Positions 51,451 through 60,965 of a stretch of DNA of 64,000 nucleotides are shown piece after piece. Source of the stretch: Vagococcus_D sp963518325 (GTDB taxonomy: Bacteria; Bacillota; Bacilli; Lactobacillales; Vagococcaceae); assembly GCF_963518325.1 (NCBI RefSeq), contig NZ_CAUQJB010000016.1:28054-92053 (forward strand), in the 5' to 3' direction. Position 1 is the stretch's first letter, and each line of letters opens with the position of its first letter. A program made the translations under genes and the position numbers. The notes below the pieces were generated by a model. It was not told the DNA's origin. It searched no databases and was given only the letters and a program-made list of their open reading frames with translations.

Positions 51451-52008
51451 TTAGTCTTGGAATTTAGCTAACATTCGTTTAACTTGAGCCACTGGAAAGC
51501 CGACAATCGCGTAATAATCTCCTTTAATCGCTTCGACCAACAATGATCCTTGACCTTGAATCCCATAAGCTCCTGCCTTATCCAAGTGCTCCCCGGTAGC
51601 AATGTACTCATGAATTTCAGCATCTGTTAAATCAAAGAAAGTCACTTCAGCAGAGACAATCTGTTGCTCAATCCGCGTTGGATTCATCATATAAACGCTA
51701 GTATGAACATGATGCTTTCTGCCACTTAACTTACGTAACATCTCAAAAGCTTCCTGATCATCTTGAGGTTTTCCTAGTATTTCATCGCCAACTACTACGA
51801 TTGTATCACTACCAATTACTAAATTGTGAGGATTTTGCTTACAAATTAATTGGGCTTTTTTTTGAGCCATTTCAAGAACATAATCCAGTGGCGTTAATTC
51901 TCCAACAATACTTTCATCAATGTCCGCAGGCATCGTTTGAAACTCCTCGATAATTTTAGCCAGTAACTCTTTTCTTCTCGGTGATTGTGACGCTAATATA
52001 ACGGTCAT
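51451..52008 (-). CDS. maf: Maf-like nucleotide pyrophosphatase
   Basis: A 185-residue house-cleaning pyrophosphatase acting on modified or non-canonical nucleotides (dTTP/UTP type). Its motifs are ILASQSPRRKELL at the N-terminus, VIGSDTIVV near residue 67, SGRKHHVHTSVY near 95, and YGIQGQGSLLVEAIKGDYYAIVG. Maf proteins also affect septum formation when overproduced. It is followed closely by msrB. Confidence 0.95.
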   Translation of the reverse strand: MTVILASQSPRRKELLAKIIEEFQTMPADIDESIVGELTPLDYVLEMAQKKAQLICKQNPHNLVIGSDTIVVVGDEILGKPQDDQEAFEMLRKLSGRKHHVHTSVYMMNPTRIEQQIVSAEVTFFDLTDAEIHEYIATGEHLDKAGAYGIQGQGSLLVEAIKGDYYAIVGFPVAQVKRMLAKFQD

Positions 52009-52194
52009 CGTTAATCCTTCTTTCTTTTAAACACTTATCTAATTGGCACCCAAAAGGGTTACCACTTATTTCTCTATCATCATTTTGTTTCGGATAGCTA
52101 TTTTTGCTAACGTTGCTACTATACTCCTATGTCGGCCAAAAATAAAGTGTTTTTAAGAGATATTGTGAAAAAAATAATTAACTATAAGTTTTTA

Positions 52195-52641
52195 TTAATC
52201 GTTACGTTCAGTACCATAAAAAAAGAGATCATTTTTTTCACGAATAAAGCCCATCGACTCATATAATCCTTGAGTCACCGATTGATCCTCAGGGATTTCT
52301 ATAAAAATCGGACTCTCCGTCCCCTGAGAAAAAGCCAACACTTCTTTAATTAAGGCTTGAGCCACACCTTGTCCACGGGCACTTGGGGTAACATAAAGAT
52401 CGCTTAACTGCCACTGCTGAGCCTGCTTCCCTGAAGAAAAACTTGGGTATAGCATAACAAAGCCAACCACTTGTTCCTCCGGTATCGCCAGCCAACTGTA
52501 AGACTCCTGATTTTCCAATCCCTGTCGTAAAAAATCCTCAGCTCCTGCCAAATCACTGTCTTGCTGAGAGGACACCCGATAAGCATTAAATAACTCACTT
52601 AACTCGTTAATATCTTCTAACTCCGCCACGACGATTTCCAT
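52195..52641 (-). CDS. GNAT family N-acetyltransferase
   Basis: A 148-residue GNAT protein. The acetyl-CoA loop (motif A) is LYVTPSARGQGVAQALI near residue 85, and the C-terminal strand is LYESMGFIREKN. The ATG at 52641 follows AGGAGGAG; the frame is open 21 bases upstream. It is a single gene. It is similar in overall layout to the GNAT at 4.4 kb but not a close copy. The substrate is unknown. Confidence 0.9.
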   Translation of the reverse strand: MEIVVAELEDINELSELFNAYRVSSQQDSDLAGAEDFLRQGLENQESYSWLAIPEEQVVGFVMLYPSFSSGKQAQQWQLSDLYVTPSARGQGVAQALIKEVLAFSQGTESPIFIEIPEDQSVTQGLYESMGFIREKNDLFFYGTERND

Positions 52642-52705
52642 TTTCCAGCTCCTCCTAATCAATACTTGTCTTAATAGTATAGCATTTTTCAGGAAAAGCT
52701 CCCCT

Positions 52706-52750
52706 CAAAAAGACGCTGGCAGACAGGGAAGTTACTGTCTGCCAGCGTTT
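52706..52750 (-). terminator. Intrinsic terminator of the mgtC-like gene
   Basis: ACGCTGGCAGACAG pairs perfectly with CTGTCTGCCAGCGT around 8 bases. On the - strand it is followed by T5. Confidence 0.9.
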
Positions 52751-52764
52751 ATCAAAATATCGTT

Positions 52765-53508
52765 CTAATTCAGCAAATCACCGCCCTTTAAATCAGCCCG
52801 ATAACGAACCCTTTCGACACTTAACTCCCGATTCAAATCCCCCATTATCCCTTGAATCGTCGAATTTGATGGCAAATGAAAGCTGTAACGACTTCCCCGA
52901 ATAACCTCTGCATCAGGTTCAAAACGACGCTTTGGGTCGTAACACCTCTGAACCTCTTCCACTACCATATTATGGGTAGAAAAATAATAATCGATAAACG
53001 AAGCCCCCTTTGCCTCGTCATTAAAATAGACCTCAATTGTTTCGACTTTAGGTCGCATCATGTATTTCTTTTGAAACTTTTTTAAGGTAACTAGGGTCAA
53101 AAAAACGGCCACCGTCCCCCAGATCACAATCCGATAATAACCCATCCCTGTAGCCAGACCAATAACAGCCACCACCCAAAGAGTGGCAGCGGTTGTTAGC
53201 CCACGAATCAACCCCTTAGATTGAATAATCGTCCCTGCACCTAAAAAGCCAATCCCCGTAATCGCTTGAGCCCCCAGTCTGCCAACATCTACCTTCACCA
53301 CATTCGCCCCTAATGGATTCTGTTTAATTAACAGTAAAGACGCCGCCAACATCTCAAGGGAAATCAAGGAAATAATCGTGGTCCCTAGACACACTAAAAT
53401 ATGAGTCCTAAAACCAGCCGGGCTATTTTTATTTTCCCGCTCTGAGCCGACAACCCCACCTACCAAAATTGCCAGCAACAACCTGATTAACACCGTCTTA
53501 ATTGGCAC
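52765..53508 (-). CDS. MgtC/SapB family membrane protein
   Basis: A 247-residue membrane protein. The N-terminal 140 residues form about five helices with the MgtC signatures VGGVVGSERENKNSPAGFRTH and GIGFLGAGTI. The C-terminal soluble domain (about 150-247) has an ACT-like fold pattern. MgtC proteins help growth at low magnesium and, in pathogens, in macrophages; the mechanism involves ATP synthase or membrane transport control. It lies 22 bases after yesL on the same strand but is probably functionally separate from the sugar cluster. Confidence 0.92.
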   Translation of the reverse strand: MPIKTVLIRLLLAILVGGVVGSERENKNSPAGFRTHILVCLGTTIISLISLEMLAASLLLIKQNPLGANVVKVDVGRLGAQAITGIGFLGAGTIIQSKGLIRGLTTAATLWVVAVIGLATGMGYYRIVIWGTVAVFLTLVTLKKFQKKYMMRPKVETIEVYFNDEAKGASFIDYYFSTHNMVVEEVQRCYDPKRRFEPDAEVIRGSRYSFHLPSNSTIQGIMGDLNRELSVERVRYRADLKGGDLLN

Positions 53509-53529
53509 GAAGATCCCCCCTTTCTTGAC

Positions 53530-54126
53530 TCACATCCCTTTAAGCGTCAGTTTTTCAAAGTAAAGCCAGTACAAGCGCATGCAAACATAAGCTGGCACAG
53601 AGATAACAAACAACAAAAATACTCCAGCTGTATGGATTACAGCCCATTCGCTGAAAAGGAACATTAAGATTGACACCATTCCTAAAACAGGGTTAGCCAT
53701 CAAGACATAAAAAGGCTTCAGCATGCCTTCTTTAAAACTCAACTTGAAATGAGCGTGAACCGGAAAAAAGATCAGACAGTAAGCAACAAATAACAGCCCC
53801 AACAATAAACTGACGTAACCTAAAGGTCTTCCCGCCAGTCCCTCTAAGTACTGATTGTTTAACAGCAAGACATACCCCACACCGTACATCAACAACGCCG
53901 GCTTGATCATCGGCCTGAAATTAGCCCGGTAAATCAGCCAAAACTCTCGAAAGCTCACCACCCATTCCCCAGTGGTTAACTGACACCTCAGCATTGTATA
54001 CACGGTCAGCGTCGCTGGGAAAAGCCCAAAAATACCACCACCCAGTAAGGTAAAAAAACACCATAAGACATTTAAATAGAAGAAACTGTAAATCACTGTA
54101 CTGATCTGATACACTCGCCTGCCCAC
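53530..54126 (-). CDS. YesL family (DUF624) membrane protein
   Basis: A 198-residue membrane protein with about five helices, resembling YesL. These accompany CUT1 importers of polysaccharide-derived sugars in Firmicutes (for example the yes rhamnogalacturonan genes). The frame is open upstream into the permease gene. The GTG at 54126 behind TAGGAGTG is the likely start, 10 bases after the permease stop. Its function is unknown. It closes the importer cluster. Confidence 0.86.
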   Translation of the reverse strand: MGRRVYQISTVIYSFFYLNVLWCFFTLLGGGIFGLFPATLTVYTMLRCQLTTGEWVVSFREFWLIYRANFRPMIKPALLMYGVGYVLLLNNQYLEGLAGRPLGYVSLLLGLLFVAYCLIFFPVHAHFKLSFKEGMLKPFYVLMANPVLGMVSILMFLFSEWAVIHTAGVFLLFVISVPAYVCMRLYWLYFEKLTLKGM

Positions 54127-54136
54127 CTCTTCACTC

Positions 54137-55033
54137 CTATTCCTTAATCGATCCGATCGAAACCCCTTTGACAAAATGTTTTTGGACAAAAGGGTAGACC
54201 ATAATAATCGGTACCACCGCCACAATAATCGTGGCCATCTTTAAAGACTCACCGGTAATCGTAATTTTAGACAGAGAATCATAAGAGGCCGTCCCCTTAA
54301 GCAAAGCCTCTGTTAACGCCTGCTGCTTCGTCAGCATCTCTTGCAACAAAGTCGATAAAGGTCGTAAATTCGCATTTCTGACATAAAAAGACCCTGTGAA
54401 CCAATCATTCCAATGACCAACAGCATTAAATAAGGCCACCGTCGTAACCACCGGTTTACTCATTGGTAAAATCAACTTAAAAAATATGCCAAATTCACTA
54501 GCCCCATCGATTCGGGCAGCCTCTTCCAGACTCTCTGGAATCGACATGAAAAAAGTCCGCATAATCATGATATTGTAGACACTGTATAAACTAGGTAAAA
54601 TATACACCCAAATCGTATTGGTAATGCCAAGGGTTTTTAAGACCAAATAATAAGGAATCGTCCCTCCACTAAATAGCATGGTGAAGAACACGAAAAAAGT
54701 CAGCACCCGTCTACCTGGTAAAGTTTTTTTCTTTAAGGCATAAGCTGCCATCGCTGTCAGAAAGACACTAAAAAAAGTGCCAACCACAGTCCGAAAAACA
54801 GAGATTCCTATAGCATTAATAATATCTGATGTCTTAAAAACCTCCTGAAAGTTCTCAAGAGTCCAAGACCTTGGCCAAAAATAAATACCACCTTTTTCCG
54901 AATCGGCCCCTTTATTAAAACTCAATGCCATAATATTGAGAAAAGGCAAAATAATCGTTAAACAAAGAGTCGTTACCACGGTATAATTAAAAACCTTAAA
55001 AACCTTCTCCGAGAGGGTTTCCTTTACTTTCAT
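54137..55033 (-). CDS. CUT1 ABC transporter permease, YtcP/YesQ type
   Basis: A 298-residue inner-membrane permease with six helices. The EAA motif for ATPase contact is EEAARIDGASEFGIFFKLILP near residue 190. The ATG at 55033 behind AGGAGG is chosen over an upstream open start. It is the second permease of a CUT1 importer (with the one at 56.8-57.7 kb). The ATPase is missing from the cluster and is probably supplied by MsmK. Confidence 0.94.
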   Translation of the reverse strand: MKVKETLSEKVFKVFNYTVVTTLCLTIILPFLNIMALSFNKGADSEKGGIYFWPRSWTLENFQEVFKTSDIINAIGISVFRTVVGTFFSVFLTAMAAYALKKKTLPGRRVLTFFVFFTMLFSGGTIPYYLVLKTLGITNTIWVYILPSLYSVYNIMIMRTFFMSIPESLEEAARIDGASEFGIFFKLILPMSKPVVTTVALFNAVGHWNDWFTGSFYVRNANLRPLSTLLQEMLTKQQALTEALLKGTASYDSLSKITITGESLKMATIIVAVVPIIMVYPFVQKHFVKGVSIGSIKE

Positions 55034-55098
55034 CTGCTGCCTACCTCCTTTGTTGTCAGTGTTCAGGCCCCCAACCACTTAACACCTGCACCACGCTG

Positions 55099-56772
55099 TT
55101 AATACCTTAGTTCCAACTTCTCATCCTTCACTTTTTTCTCCACAAAGGCGATATAGTCCGCCAAGCCCGATCCATTTAACAACTCCCGACTTTCCTTCAA
55201 AATCTTTTTCACTTCCCCCTCGTCCTTGGCATAATAAGCCCGCAATAAATTATCAGTATAGGTATCAAAGGCAATTTTTAATTTGTCATCTGTATCAAAT
55301 TCAGATAAAAAAGATTTCGGCGACAAACCGTCAACAACTTCCGCATTCTTAAACTTTTCATCGTAATTAAATAACTCAATAATCTTTTGGGATGGACCCG
55401 ATTCGTCCTTAGCTCCCCACTCCTCTTCCCCAAAATCCTCTTGACTGGCGATATCAGTATTACCTAAAATTTCCGCCCAATGATTGCCAACCCCTGCAAA
55501 GCCCAATTTTTTAGCTTCATCAGGTTTCTCCTTCAACAACTGTCTGACACTGTCCTTAACCACTGGATTGCCAGCGCTGTCCAGATCGTAATCCCGACCT
55601 TCTAAGCCATATTGAGCCAATAACTTCCCTTCACGACTAGCTAGGAAATCAGCAAACTTCACAATCTCTTCCGGATTTTCAGTTGTCACCGGTACCGACC
55701 AGCCATTGTAGCCTGTCTTATAAGCCAACGCCATACGATAGGGACCTTCTGCGGTGTCAAGTGGCCCCAAAGGCACATACTTCAACTCATTGTTTTGTGG
55801 CATAAAGTTGTGAATATCGGCTATGACACCAAAAGATTTATTAATCACACCCTCTGTCGCCTTATTCTCTTCCATCGTATAAAACTCCTTGTGCATCAGA
55901 CCTTCTGCAAGCAATGACCTGACATACGCAACCCGCCGTTCCGGATAATCCGTCTGACTTTCAAACACCAAATTTCCATCCTTGTCCCCTAAGAAATATT
56001 CATCGCTTTCACCATTCCACGTTAAATCATTGTAAATGAAGCGACGATCCGCTCCACCCCAGATTGTTGGTCCCAAGGGCGTAATCTCACGACCATTATT
56101 ATCCTTTAGGCCCAGTCCTTTAATCTCTTTAAGCAACTGATGAACCTGTTCCGATGTGGTAATTTCCTCTGGTTTAATGCCTAACTGATCCACCACATCT
56201 TGTAAGACATAACTGCCCCCAACAAATTTCCGCTTAACTGTTCCCGGATAGCGAGGGATCTCCATATGAACAAAATAGACCTTCCCATCAAATTCTTCGC
56301 GGAACATGATATTTTCTTCCGTATCTCTCGGCAAATACCCCTTTTCAAAATACTTACCATAAACATTGGACTCCTTCAGATAAGGCCCAATATCTGCAAA
56401 CTGCCCCTCACGAGCAGCTTTTAGGATAACCGGCATCTCAGGACGTCCACTATTATTTAAATAATAGGACACAAAATCTGGCAAATCCCCTGCTGCCAAA
56501 CCTGCTGTCAACCCTTCCAAGGAACTATTAGCCGAAACCGTTTGTAGCTCTAACTCAATCCCAGTCCGTTTTTTTATTTCAGCCATTAACTCCGGATTTA
56601 ACTTCGTCTCTGCATCACTGGAAAAAACTAAACCGGTTATTTTACGATCCGCAATCCATGTATCCGGTGCGTCCTTTGGTTTCTCCTGACTTCGCTCCTC
56701 CTTTTTACCACAAGCCACTAAACCTATTGCCCCAATTACCATTAATGCCAGCAACCATTTTTTCAACCTCAT
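55099..56772 (-). CDS. Extracellular solute-binding lipoprotein of the CUT1 importer
   Basis: A 557-residue lipoprotein. The signal peptide ends in the lipobox LVAC (Cys21), followed by a Lys/Glu-rich tether and a large periplasmic-binding-protein-like domain of the long (LipO/YtcQ) type, about 500 residues. It hands the sugar to the two flanking permeases. Long members of this family bind oligosaccharides from complex polysaccharides. The ligand is not readable. Confidence 0.93.
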   Translation of the reverse strand: MRLKKWLLALMVIGAIGLVACGKKEERSQEKPKDAPDTWIADRKITGLVFSSDAETKLNPELMAEIKKRTGIELELQTVSANSSLEGLTAGLAAGDLPDFVSYYLNNSGRPEMPVILKAAREGQFADIGPYLKESNVYGKYFEKGYLPRDTEENIMFREEFDGKVYFVHMEIPRYPGTVKRKFVGGSYVLQDVVDQLGIKPEEITTSEQVHQLLKEIKGLGLKDNNGREITPLGPTIWGGADRRFIYNDLTWNGESDEYFLGDKDGNLVFESQTDYPERRVAYVRSLLAEGLMHKEFYTMEENKATEGVINKSFGVIADIHNFMPQNNELKYVPLGPLDTAEGPYRMALAYKTGYNGWSVPVTTENPEEIVKFADFLASREGKLLAQYGLEGRDYDLDSAGNPVVKDSVRQLLKEKPDEAKKLGFAGVGNHWAEILGNTDIASQEDFGEEEWGAKDESGPSQKIIELFNYDEKFKNAEVVDGLSPKSFLSEFDTDDKLKIAFDTYTDNLLRAYYAKDEGEVKKILKESRELLNGSGLADYIAFVEKKVKDEKLELRY

Positions 56773-56787
56773 CGTTTCTTCTCTCCT

Positions 56788-57735
56788 TTACCAAAGTGAT
56801 GTCTCAAACTTTTTACTCGTAACCGTATTAACTGCTAGTACCATCACCAATCCAATAACCCCCTGCATCATTCCCACTGCGGTAGCATAACCAAACTGGC
56901 CACCTTGTAACCCAGTTTTAATTACATAAGTATCGATAATTTCTGATAGTTCCGTATTCCCCGGGGTTTGCAATAAATAGATTTGATCAAAACCCGCCGA
57001 CAAAACATTCCCTAATGACAAGATAAACAAGATGATAATCGTCGGGCGAATCCCCGTTAACGTAATATGCCACATCTGCTTCAACTTACTGGCCCCATCA
57101 ATCGCGGCTGCCTCATACAAAGACAAATCAATCCCCATAATTGCCGCAAAATAAATGATGGAGTTCCAACCAATGTCTTTCCAAATATAACTAGCAAACA
57201 TAACCGGACGAAAGCTGCTTTCTTCCATCATAAAAAAACGAGAACCGTCGCCACCTAATAAATTAATCACGTTGTTAACCAACCCCACATCGGGAGCCAA
57301 GATCCGCTGGACTAACCCGACAACGACTACCCAGGATAAGAAATGGGGGAGATAAACAATACTCTGAAAAACATTTCGCAACTTAGTCAACTTCATTTCA
57401 TTAAATAACAAAGCCAACACAATTGGAAAAGGCAATGCAAAAATCAATTTCATCCCGCTAATAATTAAGGTGTTCTTGATGTATTTCCAACTATTTGGAT
57501 CGGCAAAAAAACGTTTGAAATAGGTCAGACCTACCCAATCACCACCAAAAATACTTCGATCATAGCGAAACTCCTTAAATGCCAAGACCAACCCACTCAT
57601 CGGCATATAAGAAAATACAATAAAAAATACCAGACAGGGCAACAACATAAAATAAAACGCACGATGCATTTTTATTCGTTTCCACAAATACCCTTTTTTA
57701 GTTTTTGCTACTGATTTCGTCATATTGAATGCCAT
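56788..57735 (-). CDS. CUT1 ABC transporter permease, LplB/YteP type
   Basis: A 315-residue permease with six helices. The N-terminal signature YFMLLPCLVFFIVFSYMPM and the EAA loop YEAAAIDGASKLKQMWHITL place it in the LplB group. It starts 29 bases after the PHP-hydrolase gene. The alternative ATG 12 bases downstream is possible. It pairs with the YtcP-type permease. Confidence 0.94.
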   Translation of the reverse strand: MAFNMTKSVAKTKKGYLWKRIKMHRAFYFMLLPCLVFFIVFSYMPMSGLVLAFKEFRYDRSIFGGDWVGLTYFKRFFADPNSWKYIKNTLIISGMKLIFALPFPIVLALLFNEMKLTKLRNVFQSIVYLPHFLSWVVVVGLVQRILAPDVGLVNNVINLLGGDGSRFFMMEESSFRPVMFASYIWKDIGWNSIIYFAAIMGIDLSLYEAAAIDGASKLKQMWHITLTGIRPTIIILFILSLGNVLSAGFDQIYLLQTPGNTELSEIIDTYVIKTGLQGGQFGYATAVGMMQGVIGLVMVLAVNTVTSKKFETSLW

Positions 57736-57763
57736 CCTTTCCTCACTCTAACCTAGTTCGTCC

Positions 57764-59209
57764 CTAATCAAAATAAAATGGATTAGTAAATGCCACACGC
57801 AGCCCGGCTTCATTAAACAAACTAAGGCGCATATAACGACAGGCTACCGGAACCTCTAACTGAATACTCATAACCTCACTAACTTCTCCCATTGCCAAGA
57901 CGCCCTCATTAGATTCCACCACATAGGTCGCCCCTCGTTCAACCCCATCATTTTCCACAGACATTACTAGCTGAATTTCTCCACGGGGCAGGGAGTCACC
58001 TATAGAATACAACTCATTAACCATTGCTTCTAACCGCGGTCCCACGGTCACATAACTCTGTCCCATAGCAATCGCCTCTAAAACAGCTCGGGGACTGGCA
58101 TCAGCTTCACATTGAACATACAAACTAGAGGGCGCCTTTTGCCTTTCCACTCCATGCCAATCTCGCCCACAAGTTGCCGGAATCTGAACTCCCTGATCCA
58201 AGAGCTGAGTCCACTTCGCAAAGGCATCTAAATTACACGGCTCTAAGTGAGGCCCAAAGGAATTCCAAACTTCAATATAATCCAACGACTCCAAATTATT
58301 AAGCACATAATTCCACTGACAGCCAGTACAATACGGCGTCCCCATACTAAAAGGATGAGCCATCCCAATAAACAGCCCTTGTGTTTTTAAATCTGCCAGC
58401 ACCTGTTCAATTCGCTCTTCACTGATTTCTGTCCAGTCTACCCCTTCAAAAAATTCTCCCTTATGAAGCAAAATATGACCAAAAAAAGTCGTTAGTTCCA
58501 TGCCATAAATAAGGCTTACCTCTACTTTTAACTTGTCATAAAAGGGAGCCATCGTATTGTGATCCGTAATCGCCAAGTATTCAATGTTTTCCGTCTCGGC
58601 TGCATCCACCAATTCCTGAGTCGTGAATACCGCATCGCTGTGACAAGTATGAGTGTGCAATTCAACCTTGTGATAGCTTATTTCCGATAAATCTCGAATA
58701 GGACGGGCCTTTTTCGCTTTCTCAGGCAAGTTCACTTTAAAGGCTTCCTTACTTGGCTCCACTTCGTCAAACTCTCCATAAATTCGACAATCGACTACCA
58801 GCTTTTCCGTCACGACTGCATGACAATTAAAGGAAATCCGCCACATTCCAGCCTCTAACTCCCCATGTATAAACCCCAGTGACGAGTGCTCCTTGCCAAT
58901 GGTTATGGCCTCCTGTTCCATAAAACGATGAGATGCCCCGAAATAACAAGACGGTGAAGAAACACTAACCGTCACTAAATTGCGGATACCCTCACCTTCT
59001 GCTGGGTGCTCCCTGTAAGTGGGATGAGCCCCAACATAACGACGCCATTCCCCCTCAATCCGTTTGGGATCCTCCTCCCAAATCTTCTCGACAACGTAAT
59101 CGATGTGTAACCTCACTAATCCCTTCGGAATTGGCACTTTATATTCAACATGACCATTTGTCATATCCGGTGACAAACTTAAGGAATAGTTTCCTAACGC
59201 TTTTTCCAC
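57764..59209 (-). CDS. PHP-domain metal-dependent hydrolase (CehA/McbA type)
   Basis: A 481-residue cytoplasmic protein. An N-terminal beta domain (about 1-170) is followed by a PHP domain (about 180-400). Metal ligands are visible in VELHTHTCHSD (HxHxxxxD), AITDHNT, GMELTTFFGH, MAHPF and GRDWHG. A C-terminal beta domain (about 400-481) ends it. The family has phosphoesterase or phosphodiesterase and carbamate-type hydrolase activities. It is the first gene of the importer operon and starts at a GTG. Its role may be to remove a phospho group from the imported glycan (inference). Confidence 0.88.
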   Translation of the reverse strand: MEKALGNYSLSLSPDMTNGHVEYKVPIPKGLVRLHIDYVVEKIWEEDPKRIEGEWRRYVGAHPTYREHPAEGEGIRNLVTVSVSSPSCYFGASHRFMEQEAITIGKEHSSLGFIHGELEAGMWRISFNCHAVVTEKLVVDCRIYGEFDEVEPSKEAFKVNLPEKAKKARPIRDLSEISYHKVELHTHTCHSDAVFTTQELVDAAETENIEYLAITDHNTMAPFYDKLKVEVSLIYGMELTTFFGHILLHKGEFFEGVDWTEISEERIEQVLADLKTQGLFIGMAHPFSMGTPYCTGCQWNYVLNNLESLDYIEVWNSFGPHLEPCNLDAFAKWTQLLDQGVQIPATCGRDWHGVERQKAPSSLYVQCEADASPRAVLEAIAMGQSYVTVGPRLEAMVNELYSIGDSLPRGEIQLVMSVENDGVERGATYVVESNEGVLAMGEVSEVMSIQLEVPVACRYMRLSLFNEAGLRVAFTNPFYFD

Positions 59210-59310
59210 GAGACATCAACTCCTGTTTTTCCATATTTTCCAACTAACCTCCCCACGAATGACCAAAGCCTCCAACCACACGAGACCTTAGGCAGACCTC
59301 TCTATGAACA

Positions 59311-59339
59311 ATGTTAGCAAAGTCTGTACACGCTTTCAA
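59311..59339 (-). promoter_or_regulatory. Promoter of the PHP/importer operon with cre-like site
   Basis: On the - strand TTGAAA (complement of 59334-59339), a 17-bp spacer and TAACAT (complement of 59311-59316). TGAAAGCGTGTACA (complement of 59325-59338) overlaps the -35 and matches the cre consensus TGWAANCGNTNWCA except at one position. Confidence 0.75.
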
Positions 59340-59451
59340 TTTATTCAATGACTTTTTTTGTCACCCACTTCCTTTCAAATTAATAGATATTAAAAGAAAA
59401 AGACACCTTGAATAGACTGTTTTTCTACCCAAGATATCTCTCGTGCTTCAA

Positions 59452-60468
59452 TTAGTTGTCGTAATTCCGTGTAATAATCGCCTCAATCAATCCCGGACCA
59501 GGAAAATCTGCCACCACAATCCCCACATGCTGAAGGCCTTGGATCATTATGTAGTTTTGAGTCAGTGTGTTCGTTCCTTCAAAAACAATCGCCGAGAGGC
59601 CCAGAACAAGCCTAACTCTTGGAAAATCTGGATAAATCTGGCATTTCAGAGTCGTTAACCCCATCAGCAAACGCCTGCCATCTGTCTTTGGAAACATGTG
59701 CCCACTGGCTACAAAATAAGGAAATACGCCACCACTACCACTGAGGTAATTAATAAATTGACGCTGTTGTCGGTCCTCATCTGCTCTAATTAACTGTCCT
59801 TTTATCGGCAGCCACTTATGCTTATACATGTCCCAAATCGATCGCAACTGATACCTATCCTGAATCTCAAAGTCAGCATAATTAAGGCCATAAGATGAGC
59901 CTTTAAAATCCCTGAGAAACACCAATTTTCCACGAGTATCCCCTAGTCGCGGATTTCGATTGGACGCCATATAAATCAGCCCATAATCAGCAAGCTCCTC
60001 GAGATACCTCTCAAAGCGATTAGCAAACTCATCATCACTTTCCTTACTGTACTCTTGCTTCACTCGCATATAAACCGTCTCACTAGGATACTGTTTCAAA
60101 AATTCAGTGGTTTCCCGCAATACATCAGCAAAATTTTTATTCAAATAAACCAAATCATGATGAATAGCAAAGTCCCCTTGGTACAACCTGGCCCGAATAT
60201 CCAAAAATCGGATTCCTGACAATAATTGATCTCTTATGCTTTTTCGTTGATTTCTAACAAGAATTCCTCCTGGACCATTAGAGGCCGAATCATGGGTTCC
60301 TGGCAACGATAAAGAAGATAATAACCGCTCATCCCCAATCCCCCCCATCCACGATGCCCGCTCCACCTCTACTCCTGCTTCATTAGAATAAGCAAGGTGA
60401 CCTTGGGCCAACGCCTTAACAGGCCTCAACACTAATAAAGCTAAACCGATGATTATTACGTCATACAT
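59452..60468 (-). CDS. Secreted phosphatidylinositol-specific phospholipase C
   Basis: A 338-residue secreted enzyme. The signal peptide (1-22, ends ALA) precedes a PI-PLC X domain. Catalytic features are the first His (H59) in LPGTHDSAS and the second His in FAIHHDLVYLN (H103/H104). The substrate-binding and barrel signatures SGIRFLDIRAR and SETVYMRVKQE are also present. It cleaves phosphatidylinositol, and in other species GPI anchors, releasing inositol (cyclic) phosphate. In Listeria and Bacillus such enzymes act on host membranes or GPI proteins. It lies upstream of the PHP/importer operon on the same strand but has its own leader. A small hairpin TTATCC/GGATAA lies in its 5' region. Confidence 0.92.
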   Translation of the reverse strand: MYDVIIIGLALLVLRPVKALAQGHLAYSNEAGVEVERASWMGGIGDERLLSSLSLPGTHDSASNGPGGILVRNQRKSIRDQLLSGIRFLDIRARLYQGDFAIHHDLVYLNKNFADVLRETTEFLKQYPSETVYMRVKQEYSKESDDEFANRFERYLEELADYGLIYMASNRNPRLGDTRGKLVFLRDFKGSSYGLNYADFEIQDRYQLRSIWDMYKHKWLPIKGQLIRADEDRQQRQFINYLSGSGGVFPYFVASGHMFPKTDGRRLLMGLTTLKCQIYPDFPRVRLVLGLSAIVFEGTNTLTQNYIMIQGLQHVGIVVADFPGPGLIEAIITRNYDN

Positions 60469-60581
60469 ATTGTCTCCTTCCCTTCATTGATGTAACGGAT
60501 TATTCTCTTATCCTTTCTAGGATAACTGCGTTTATACGGTAAGTTTAACATAATCAAGAACGAATTAACGTATCGGTGCGT

Positions 60582-60618
60582 AAAAAAAGAGCCCTGTCGG
60601 AAATTTGACAGGCCTCTT
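60582..60618 (-). terminator. Intrinsic terminator of the zinc-ribbon gene
   Basis: On the - strand AAGAGGCCTGTC pairs with GACAGGGCTCTT (one mismatch) and is followed by T7. Confidence 0.88.
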
Positions 60619-60692
60619 GATAAAACACGGTAATTATTCTATTTTACTTACGCCTACTTAAGTCGTGACACACTCCCACAACAGAAAACAAC

Positions 60693-60965
60693 CTATTTAC
60701 TGCCAGGAGTCCAGCGGTCCAAACGTTTTAGCATCAAGGGATAATAAACCAACATAACCGCTCGTCTCAAGCCAGAAAGGTCTTTGCTTTTTTTTATGTG
60801 TGTCAGTCCAATTTTTTTCATGTCATCGATACTCAAGTCTCGATCAATAAAGCAACCGTTGTCGTAGCATTTGTCGCAATATCTCCCCGATAGAAAGGTC
60901 CCTTGTTCCACAGCTCGATTGTGGTTCAGCAGTGGCATGCCACAACTCTGACAGATTGTTTTCAT
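60693..60965 (-). CDS. Zinc-ribbon domain protein
   Basis: A 90-residue protein with an N-terminal putative zinc ribbon: CQSCGMPL (CxxC, residues 5-8) and YCDKCYDNG (CxxC, residues 30-33). This is the Zn_ribbon_2 arrangement, followed by a basic helical tail (KKIGLTHIKKSKDLSGLRRA). Members are common single genes in Firmicutes with unknown role, perhaps regulatory. It is a single gene with its own terminator. Confidence 0.85.
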   Translation of the reverse strand: MKTICQSCGMPLLNHNRAVEQGTFLSGRYCDKCYDNGCFIDRDLSIDDMKKIGLTHIKKSKDLSGLRRAVMLVYYPLMLKRLDRWTPGSK

